Source: Lysobacterales bacterium
GTDB taxonomy: Bacteria > Pseudomonadota > Gammaproteobacteria > Xanthomonadales > SZUA-36
Assembly: GCA_029287515.1 (NCBI GenBank)
Contig: JARFQZ010000124.1
Location: 1 to 12,891 of the forward strand
DNA: 12,891 nt
Direction: 5' to 3'
The notes beneath the pieces were generated by a model. That model saw only the letters and a list, made by a program, of their open reading frames with translations. It did no database searches and was not told the origin of the DNA. A program made the position numbers and the translations under genes. This document shows positions 1 through 5,609 of the stretch, piece by piece; the stretch's first letter is position 1, and each line of letters begins with the position of its first letter.

Positions 1-1363
1 CCAGTCCTGTCACATGCGCCCGACAAACAGTGCCGGAGCCAACAAAACCAATGCATTGGTGCGCGCCGACCTGCCCAGGCATGACCATGTGGGAGGTAAT
101 TACTGGCTGGCCGACATGATCAGGTACCAGGATGCGAATGGACTTCTGCGACTGGGCGGCGGTCTCGGCGCTGCCCAATTGTCCGCGCTCGAACAGGGTA
201 AGCAGCGTGCGGTGGATCATCTGCGCCAGTCCGCTTCGCTGATTTTGGAAGGCGATGTCCTGAAAGTAATCAACCTGACCGGGCACAAGCTGATCACCGG
301 CTATCCCGAAGGGCGGCGCATGTGGTTGAACATCGAGTGGTATGACGCCGACGGCCTGCCGGTTCGTGAGGACGGTGCGTACGGGCCGCTAGTCGATGAC
401 GCCGATAATCCGGTGATGATTGAAAATCCGGCGGGCGGCCCCGCTGTGCAGGTTGAATCCATTCTTGATCTGCAAGACCCGAACACACGGATCTACGAGG
501 CACACTACGCGATCACCAGCGAATGGGCAGCCACCCTTTTGGATATCGGTGTTGCTGCCGATCTGGTGCTGAGTTACGACCGCTTCAACGGGGAAGAAGG
601 TATTACGCTGGGTGAACTCGCCAGCTTTCCTGAAGGTTATCACCACGATACTTTTCATTTCGTGCTCAACAATTCGATATCCAGTGACAACCGCATCCCG
701 CCCTATGGAATGCGTTACGACGAAGCACACAAGAGAAATGCTCTGCCCGTTCCGGCGGACCAGTACGGAAATCCGGGCGCGGGCGGAGTTTACGAATACT
801 GGGATCAGCTGAAGCTGGGCGACATAAAACCCGCTGAAGCGGTCTCAGCCAGGATAAACCTGCTCTACCAGGGCACCAGTTGGGAATACATCCAGTTCCT
901 GGAAGAAGCCAACGAGGGGGAGGACCCCCTGGAAGGGGGTGACGAGTTCCTGGGAAGCGAAGGCGAGAACATGCTGAACACCTGGATCAACGCGGAAGTG
1001 CCGCTGGCGATGGAGGTAGCCGGCGACCGCAAAATGGTGCCGCCTGTCCTGATGGCCTCAATCGATTGGAATGCCTCGCATCTGACCGTCGGAGGGGTGC
1101 TCAGCGGCCTGATCGGATCCGGTCTGACATTGCAGAACAATGGCGCTGATGATCTTTTGCTGACCGAAAATGGCAGCTTTACCTTCAACACAGCGCTGGC
1201 CGATGGCAGTGATTACGCGGTAACGGTGGCCGTTCAACCCAGCGGCCCCGGCCAGGAATGCACCGTGACCGACGGCAGCGGCACCCTGTCCGGGTCGAAC
1301 GTCACCAATGTAAGTGTCGTCTGCGATTATTCAGACGTGATATTCAAGGACGGTTTCGAATAA
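1..1363 (+). CDS. Multihaem c-type cytochrome, C-terminal part (5' end outside window)
   Basis: The reading frame is open from the left edge. Bases 1-13, in frame with the ATG at 14, read as the end of a haem-binding motif: the last base of a codon compatible with Cys, then Gln-Ser-Cys-His (C-Q-S-C-H). The ATG at 14 is therefore internal and the gene starts outside the window. Next comes a beta-rich domain with 'NLTGHKLITGYPEGRRMW' (about residues 87-104 counted from that ATG), a block seen after tetrahaem modules in secreted multihaem cytochromes of the c554-like type. The last 100 residues are a different module: a 'GGVLSGLIGSGLTLQNNG' to 'VTNVSVVC' beta-sandwich repeat common in exported proteobacterial proteins, followed by the terminal tail VIFKDGFE. 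The protein probably acts in the periplasm or at the cell surface. Electron donor and acceptor are unknown. Family assignment is fairly safe; the role is not. Confidence 0.75.
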   Translation, partial: QSCHMRPTNSAGANKTNALVRADLPRHDHVGGNYWLADMIRYQDANGLLRLGGGLGAAQLSALEQGKQRAVDHLRQSASLILEGDVLKVINLTGHKLITGYPEGRRMWLNIEWYDADGLPVREDGAYGPLVDDADNPVMIENPAGGPAVQVESILDLQDPNTRIYEAHYAITSEWAATLLDIGVAADLVLSYDRFNGEEGITLGELASFPEGYHHDTFHFVLNNSISSDNRIPPYGMRYDEAHKRNALPVPADQYGNPGAGGVYEYWDQLKLGDIKPAEAVSARINLLYQGTSWEYIQFLEEANEGEDPLEGGDEFLGSEGENMLNTWINAEVPLAMEVAGDRKMVPPVLMASIDWNASHLTVGGVLSGLIGSGLTLQNNGADDLLLTENGSFTFNTALADGSDYAVTVAVQPSGPGQECTVTDGSGTLSGSNVTNVSVVCDYSDVIFKDGFE

Positions 1364-1370
1364 GATTAGC

Positions 1371-1410
1371 AATCAATGGCTGCAGGCGGCACCGCCCGCA
1401 GCCATTGGTT
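1371..1410. terminator. Imperfect palindrome between convergent genes, possible bidirectional terminator
   Basis: Bases 1371-1383 (AATCAATGGCTGC) pair with 1398-1410 (GCAGCCATTGGTT) with one G-T wobble. After one mismatch the stem continues with GGCGG (1385-1389) facing CCGCC (1392-1396). The site lies between the stop of the plus-strand cytochrome (1363) and the stop of the minus-strand small gene (1431), where a shared terminator is expected. Neither side has a clear run of T after the stem, so intrinsic termination may be weak. Confidence 0.45.
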
Positions 1411-1430
1411 GTGTGAGACTCTCCGGTCGC

Positions 1431-1820
1431 TTAACCGATCAGCTGCCATCCATGCGAGTTTTGAGAAGTGCCGGCGGATTGCTGCGCCGCTTTTCGCTCT
1501 TGAACCCGGCTTTCACGGGGTGGTTCATACGTGTACTTCTTGCCGTTCAGGGATTGATGGCTCGCACGGCTATACCAGGCGTGCCGGACGCCAAAACCTC
1601 TCTGCCACATCTCGACTTTTTCCTGGAATCTGATTTCTTCCAGTTCTTTTTCCGATGGGCCTCCGTTGATCGTTTTCTTCAGAGGCGGAGCAGGTTCGAG
1701 TCTCGCGCTTTCATCAATACGCAAACCGCGATTTTTCCTCTTGGTTGCGCTGATTTGCAAATACAAAATTACAAAAAAACCAATTGCTGCTATTGAAATG
1801 ACGAAATAAATGTACTCCAT
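1431..1820 (-). CDS. Small single-pass membrane protein, unknown function
   Basis: I do not recognise this 129-residue protein. It opens with a hydrophobic segment (about residues 3-23, 'YIYFVISIAAIGFFVILYLQI') and continues with a basic stop-transfer stretch (ATKRKNRGLR), so the remainder is probably cytoplasmic. That remainder is charged and hydrophilic, with a possible helix at 'PSEKELEEIRFQEKVEMW'. I chose the ATG at 1820 because AAGGG sits eight bases upstream. The frame is open further back to 1898, and another ATG lies at 1826, but that one is only two bases from the same AAGGG. A good minus-strand promoter lies at 2122-2150, implying a leader of nearly 300 bases. Composition and the membrane segment suggest a real gene rather than a chance frame. 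Confidence 0.55.
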   Translation of the reverse strand: MEYIYFVISIAAIGFFVILYLQISATKRKNRGLRIDESARLEPAPPLKKTINGGPSEKELEEIRFQEKVEMWQRGFGVRHAWYSRASHQSLNGKKYTYEPPRESRVQERKAAQQSAGTSQNSHGWQLIG

Positions 1821-1965
1821 GGTCATTGCCCTTCTTGGAATCCGGGCAAACTGCTCCAACAACAGCAAAGCCCGAACATCCGGCCTCCGCCCACACAATC
1901 CAATGTGCCAGCGGCCGGTTCAGACGTTCAATGTCCATTTGATCCCTGTCGATTCAGCCAGTCCT

Positions 1966-2010
1966 CGCCCTGGACCAGCAAGGGCGATTACCTGGTGAGG
2001 TAATATCCCT
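1966..2010 (-). promoter_or_regulatory. Mutually exclusive hairpins in the leader of the small membrane protein gene
   Basis: Hairpin A (1981-2010) pairs AGGG, two mismatches and ATTACCT (1981-1993) with AGGTAAT, two mismatches and CCCT (1998-2010), around a four-base loop. Hairpin B pairs CGCCCT (1966-1971) with AGGGCG (1981-1986). Both need bases 1981-1984, so they cannot form together. On the minus strand they lie about 150 bases upstream of the start codon and inside the transcript predicted from the 2122-2150 promoter. This could be a switching leader or an accident of repeats; I recognise no known riboswitch class. Confidence 0.35.
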
Positions 2011-2016
2011 GTGCCT

Positions 2017-2038
2017 ACCCGGCAATCTGCCGCCGGGT
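2017..2038. promoter_or_regulatory. Hairpin in the long leader
   Basis: ACCCGGC (2017-2023) is the exact reverse complement of GCCGGGT (2032-2038), giving a seven-pair GC-rich stem with an eight-base loop. It is neighbour to the 1966-2010 hairpins. Only two T residues follow it on the plus strand and none on the minus strand, so it is not an obvious terminator. Confidence 0.35.
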
Positions 2039-2121
2039 TGTGCCTCAGCGCTTGTTATTGTTGGGTTTCCAGGCACTGCTTTCTGGGCGCGGCGTCCTGA
2101 AAATTACGCTAAAGGACATTA

Positions 2122-2150
2122 ATAATATTATTTAACTAGCTGTATTTCAA
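2122..2150 (-). promoter_or_regulatory. Sigma-70-type promoter for the small membrane protein gene
   Basis: Read on the minus strand, TTGAAA (2150-2145) is followed by exactly 17 bases and then TATTAT (2127-2122). Each box matches its consensus at five of six positions. It lies in an AT-rich block unlike the GC-rich surroundings. Transcription would start near 2115 and the first good start codon downstream is at 1820. The -10 box overlaps the perfect palindrome at 2121-2132, which could be a repressor site. Confidence 0.55.
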
Positions 2151-2182
2151 TACTTAAAATTAATCATTTCAATTTCGGGATC

Positions 2183-2211
2183 AACGCTTGCTCAGCGCAA
2201 GCGTTGTTTTT
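2183..2211 (+). terminator. Strong intrinsic terminator, plus strand, with no matching gene
   Basis: AACGCTTGC (2183-2191) pairs perfectly with GCAAGCGTT (2197-2205) around a five-base loop, followed by G and five T (2206-2211). On the minus strand the stem is not followed by T, so it does not suit the sulfatase-like gene ending at 2242. The nearest plus-strand gene ends 820 bases upstream and already has a hairpin after it. A short plus-strand RNA ending here is the simplest explanation. Confidence 0.65.
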
Positions 2212-2241
2212 CCAGGATTAACTTTGTGTATTTGCGGCTGA

Positions 2242-4062
2242 TCAGTCCCGGAAATAACGGGCGTTTTGCTCGGATACAGCTTCAAGCACGTCACCACGGA
2301 ACTGCGGCGTTTTCGACAGGCGGTATTCCCAGTCGCGCACCTCGTAGAGGCCATTAGGGAACGTCACCGTGATCTGGTCCGGCTCGAGCACCGCGTAGTT
2401 GTAATAACTGCCGGATACCAGCCAGTCCCACTCCTGCATGTCGAACAGGTTCCTGCCCACACTGTAATCACTGGCGGGATTGCCGCAATCAAAAAGTTCC
2501 TGCATCAGCGTGGGGATGACATCGTAGTGCGAAGTCCGATGATCGTAGACCTGGCCGGTTTCCCTTCCCGGCCAGTGCAGCACCATGGGCGTAACGAGTT
2601 GATGACGCGTGTAACCGGAACCGTGGCTGGTCAGTTTTGCGTCGCTTTCACCAAATTCCTCACCATGATCGGACGTGATCATTACCACGGTCTGGTCCAG
2701 CAACCCCCTGCGCTTCAGGTCCCCGAGCACCTCGCCGACCAGGCCATCCACAAAGTGCACCGAGCTTTGGTATATCGAAAACGAATGTGCCTGTTCGCCA
2801 TCATCTGCGGGGGCGAAACGGACCGGGTAATCCGGCGGCAGGCTCTTGCCCATCGTGGCGTCGTAAAACAGGAAACCGAAGAATGGCCTGCCCGGATTGC
2901 GCCGGTCCAGCCATTCAAACCATTCGCCGGTCAGTTTGCGGTCTCTTTTCCAGGCGGGATCCGAAGCAGGTTCCGTTACGATCCTGAGATCCGGCACATT
3001 GGCGAATGCCGTGCGGTCCAGCACCACCGGACGGTACATGGTCGCGCTGCTGAACAGGCCCAGTTGATACTCCCGCGCCTGCATCTCGTCGATCAGCACG
3101 GCGGGTTTCTGTAAAGAAGAGAAACTGCTCCAGTAACCGGGTGGAAGACCATAAAAAAGGCTGAACATACCCATGCGGGAAGAGTTGCCACCGCTGAAGT
3201 GATTACGGAAATTCATCCCGTGATCGCGTGCAAACCGGCTGATATTCGGCGCGAGTTCATCCGTCAGCACACTGCCCCTCATCGAGTCAGCCACAATCAG
3301 CAGCAAATTGAACGGCTCTTCCCGCGAACACTGCAATGGATTCAACGGATAATTCAGCAGCCTGTCCGAGGAAGCGTCCAGGCTCTGCGACATGCGTCGG
3401 GCCAGTTCCCGTTCACGGCTCTCCTTCACGTCCACCAGGCCGGTTTTCGTCATGAAAGACTTGGCGGTCACACCCTTGTAGACCGGCAATTGCTGGCCCA
3501 GGCTGGTCACCGGCACGTAGTAACTGGCGTCCGCCCACGCGTGAATCCCCTGGGCAACCACCACCATCAACCCGCAAGTCAACCCGATGGCGCGTCCATG
3601 CCGCTTCGGCCGGGCCTCGACCCAGCTCCAGACACTGCGGGCCAACAGCGACTGGAAAAACAGGCCAACCAGGAAAATCACAGCGGCAAACACCCAGCTT
3701 TGCCAACCCAGGATCTTCATGGTCAATGCGTTGAGATGAAAACGGCTCTGGGACCACAACAGGCTGTCCAGCATCATCAGGGCGATCATCGACGCGAACA
3801 GCACGACCGCCAGGACGGTGAGCGCGCGACGCCTGGGAAAGACAAGGATCAGCGGCGTCGCCAGCAAAAACAGCGGCGCCGTTGTGAGTACGACGTGATG
3901 ACCGATGTACACGGCCACCAGGTAAATCACGGACAAGAGCGTTTCCGCCGGCACACTACCGCCAAAATAACGGAGGCTGACCAGCCCGAACACCACTGCG
4001 TTGGCCAGGGCGAACCAGCCGGCAAATCGGAACAGCGCTTTACGTGGAAGGGTTTCGGTCAT
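2242..4062 (-). CDS. YejM/PbgA/LapC-like inner-membrane protein with sulfatase-fold periplasmic domain
   Basis: The 606 residues match the layout of YejM (PbgA/LapC), the essential enterobacterial protein that adjusts lipopolysaccharide synthesis through LapB/FtsH and LpxC (about 586 residues in E. coli). About five membrane segments (roughly 12-31, 45-75, 79-100, 122-142, 158-175) precede a linker with the family signatures 'HAWADASYY' and 'VTAKSFMTKTGLVD', then an alkaline-phosphatase-superfamily domain from about 250. Signatures there include VADSMRG (D259), GGNSSRMGMFSLFYG (S294/S295 at the usual nucleophile position), YQLGLFSS and SDHGEEFGE (D465, H466) with H480 in TSHGSGY. E. coli YejM has lost the DHG metal motif; here it is intact, so the domain may bind metal and catalyse. 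ATG at 4062 is the likely start, with a weak ribosome site. It is divergent from a glycosyltransferase gene 46 bases away. Confidence 0.85.
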   Translation of the reverse strand: MTETLPRKALFRFAGWFALANAVVFGLVSLRYFGGSVPAETLLSVIYLVAVYIGHHVVLTTAPLFLLATPLILVFPRRRALTVLAVVLFASMIALMMLDSLLWSQSRFHLNALTMKILGWQSWVFAAVIFLVGLFFQSLLARSVWSWVEARPKRHGRAIGLTCGLMVVVAQGIHAWADASYYVPVTSLGQQLPVYKGVTAKSFMTKTGLVDVKESRERELARRMSQSLDASSDRLLNYPLNPLQCSREEPFNLLLIVADSMRGSVLTDELAPNISRFARDHGMNFRNHFSGGNSSRMGMFSLFYGLPPGYWSSFSSLQKPAVLIDEMQAREYQLGLFSSATMYRPVVLDRTAFANVPDLRIVTEPASDPAWKRDRKLTGEWFEWLDRRNPGRPFFGFLFYDATMGKSLPPDYPVRFAPADDGEQAHSFSIYQSSVHFVDGLVGEVLGDLKRRGLLDQTVVMITSDHGEEFGESDAKLTSHGSGYTRHQLVTPMVLHWPGRETGQVYDHRTSHYDVIPTLMQELFDCGNPASDYSVGRNLFDMQEWDWLVSGSYYNYAVLEPDQITVTFPNGLYEVRDWEYRLSKTPQFRGDVLEAVSEQNARYFRD

Positions 4063-4108
4063 GCTGCAGTTCCGGGCCCATGGGGTTGGCGTTTGCGATT
4101 AGAATGGA

Positions 4109-5086
4109 ATGACTGGAACGATGTTAGACCCTATGAAAGACCGGAATCAACCACCCATCTTCGCTTATCCCCGGCTGTCGACCACCGACCTGCTGTTTGT
4201 ACGGCTCGGCGGTAACGGCCTTGGCAACCTGATGCTGACCTGGGCCCGTTGCCTGTCAAGGGCGGAGCGGGAAGGCTGGCAGATGATATGGCCCACCTGG
4301 CAATCGTTCAAACCCAAGAACTGGCGGGTCAACCCCTACGACCACCGGACCTACACCGATCTGTTCCGGCCCGGCGAGCGCTACATCAGCGGCTGGCGTA
4401 AACCCTGGCGCCTTGCCCGTCACCGTTGGATCAGCGAGAAAGAAGCTGAAAACGGGGTAGTGCCTCCAGGCACCATTGTCGAATTTCGAGGCATGGAAGG
4501 ATTCTTCGCACCCTTCGTACAGGATCACGAGTTGGTCTACCAGGAGTTGCGGCGCATGGCGCGGCCGCAACACCAGTCTGCATTCTCCGAACCGGATCCA
4601 GCTCCGATTGGCATCCACGTCAGGCGCGGGGACTTTATCCAAAGAAGCAACGATCAAGAGATACGCTCTTCCCATAACAGCCTGTTGCCCCTTGACTGGT
4701 ATATCAGTGCGCTGCAAGCGGTTCGGGAGACAGCCGGTAACGATGTCCCGGCTTTCGTTTTTTCCGACGGTACCGACCAGGAACTCGAAGAATTACTGGC
4801 CCTGCCCCGTGTCACGAGAGTCAACTACGGCTCGGGCCTGGGCGATATATTCGGCCTGTCACGCAGCCGGCTGTTGATCGCTTCTGGTTCCACGTTCAGC
4901 ATGTGGGGCAGCTACCTGGGGCAGGTTCCCACGGTCTGGCACCCTGGAAAGTTGCTGCAGAATCTGCTGATCCAGCACCCGGAACTGGAATTCGAGTGGG
5001 CCCGGGGGGAGCCAATGCCCCCATGGGTCAGCGGTTTGCTTTCGGGTAATATTTCCCGAGCGCCCGCATCACGTCCCGGCGGCTGA
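4109..5086 (+). CDS. Glycosyltransferase family 11-like (alpha-1,2-fucosyltransferase fold)
   Basis: This 325-residue protein has the landmarks of GT11 enzymes, which transfer fucose from GDP-fucose to surface glycans: an N-terminal glycine-rich motif with 'LGGNGLGNLMLTWARCL' (about 33-49), the nucleotide-sugar-binding GIHVRRGDF (168-176, the family HxRRGDF/Y), FSDG (218-221) and SGSTFSMWGSYLG (259-271, equivalent to NSTFSWWaawL). It is probably a cytoplasmic enzyme of lipopolysaccharide or exopolysaccharide assembly; the sugar is not certain. Starts at 4109, 4121 and 4133 are all possible and no ribosome site decides. The last 20 codons run over the end of the CBS-domain gene on the other strand (5028-5086), and the residues encoded there look like read-through rather than conserved domain. 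Confidence 0.75.
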   Translation: MTGTMLDPMKDRNQPPIFAYPRLSTTDLLFVRLGGNGLGNLMLTWARCLSRAEREGWQMIWPTWQSFKPKNWRVNPYDHRTYTDLFRPGERYISGWRKPWRLARHRWISEKEAENGVVPPGTIVEFRGMEGFFAPFVQDHELVYQELRRMARPQHQSAFSEPDPAPIGIHVRRGDFIQRSNDQEIRSSHNSLLPLDWYISALQAVRETAGNDVPAFVFSDGTDQELEELLALPRVTRVNYGSGLGDIFGLSRSRLLIASGSTFSMWGSYLGQVPTVWHPGKLLQNLLIQHPELEFEWARGEPMPPWVSGLLSGNISRAPASRPGG

Positions 5087-5438
5087 TCACACCGACCAGG
5101 CGGCCGTTGTCCACCACCGGGTAGCGGTGAAAGCGGCCGTTGATGAACAGGTCGGCGAGCCTAAGAATGCTCTGCTCGGGGCCGATCCACTGCGGATTAC
5201 CGCTCATGAAATCTTTCACCAGGCCACCTGGCTCACCGTGGTAGCCGGCACGCATCGCCACACGCATGCAGTCGCGTTCGGTCAGAACACCGACCAGCCG
5301 TCCGTGTTTGTCCAGCACGGGAGCGCCGGAAATGTCATTGTCGATCAACAGGTGAGTTGCCTGCAGAATTTCCATATCCGGGGCAAGCGTTACCGGGTTT
5401 TTTGTCATGTGATCTTTGACGAATACCGACCTCAACAT
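5028..5438 (-). CDS. Two-CBS-domain protein, distal gene of the NQR operon
   Basis: The 136-residue protein is essentially two CBS domains and nothing else: 'VKDHMTKNPVTLAPDMEILQA' starts the first (about 7-60, ending GRLVGVLTERD) and 'VKDFMSGNPQWIGPEQSI' starts the second (about 74-126, ending GRLVGVISRRDVMRAL). Such tandem pairs (Bateman modules) commonly bind adenine nucleotides or S-adenosylmethionine and regulate a partner; no ligand can be read here. The ATG at 5438 has an ideal AGGAG seven bases upstream and overlaps the nqrM stop by seven bases, so the two are translationally coupled. Its place in the operon suggests, without proof, sensing of energy or redox state for NQR. Its last 59 bases overlap the convergent glycosyltransferase gene. 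Confidence 0.88.
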   Translation of the reverse strand: MLRSVFVKDHMTKNPVTLAPDMEILQATHLLIDNDISGAPVLDKHGRLVGVLTERDCMRVAMRAGYHGEPGGLVKDFMSGNPQWIGPEQSILRLADLFINGRFHRYPVVDNGRLVGVISRRDVMRALGKYYPKANR

Positions 5439-5605
5439 CTGCTATCTCCTGAAATTTTGCGCTTCGGACACGATTCGCAGCGCGGTGTGCCCGCCGGCTT
5501 GTTGCCACAACCACCGGCCAGGGGCCTGCCGGCGATCAGCTGGCCGATACCCATGGCCAGGCAGCACAGCCCGACAATAATCAGTGTTCCTATAAACAGG
5601 CCCAT
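5432..5605 (-). CDS. nqrM: NqrM, NQR maturation protein (DUF539)
   Basis: This 57-residue protein has one N-terminal membrane helix (about 3-25) and a short cysteine-rich tail: GGCG (C33), RCESC (C43, C46) and a C-terminal C57, with C14 and C15 inside the helix. That is the layout of NqrM, the small protein needed to insert the iron centre held by NqrD and NqrE. Its position just after nqrF supports this. I use the ATG at 5605, which has GGGA nine bases upstream and lies four bases after the nqrF stop. A TTG at 5620 in the same frame would add five residues and overlap nqrF. In many genomes apbE separates nqrF from nqrM; here it does not. Confidence 0.88.
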   Translation of the reverse strand: MGLFIGTLIIVGLCCLAMGIGQLIAGRPLAGGCGNKPAGTPRCESCPKRKISGDSRC

Positions 5606-5609
5606 CGAA

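Larger units (their letters stand above)
1821..2241. other. Gene-free structured interval, about 420 bases
   Basis: No convincing protein gene lies here. From left to right it holds the ribosome site of the small membrane protein, overlapping hairpins (1966-2010), another hairpin (2017-2038), a strongly AT-rich block (about 2101-2180) with a 12-base perfect palindrome AATAATATTATT at 2121-2132, and a plus-strand intrinsic terminator (2183-2211). An overlapping minus-strand frame (1714-1938, 74 codons, starting MDIERLNRPL) has an AGGG five bases before its ATG. Most of it overlaps the small membrane protein gene in another frame, so I do not call it. Confidence 0.6.

Noticed and set aside
2183..2211. 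Terminator for the minus-strand YejM-like gene
   Set aside because: On the minus strand the stem is followed by GATCCCG, with no T run; the T run is on the plus strand only.
2266..3114. Plus-strand frame (282 codons) opposite the sulfatase-like domain
   Set aside because: Shadow of the conserved minus-strand gene; low-complexity His/Arg-rich product.
3199..4215. Long plus-strand frame (338 codons) opposite the YejM-like gene
   Set aside because: It is antisense to a clearly conserved protein; its product is rich in His, Gln and Arg, as expected of a reverse-strand shadow in GC-rich DNA.
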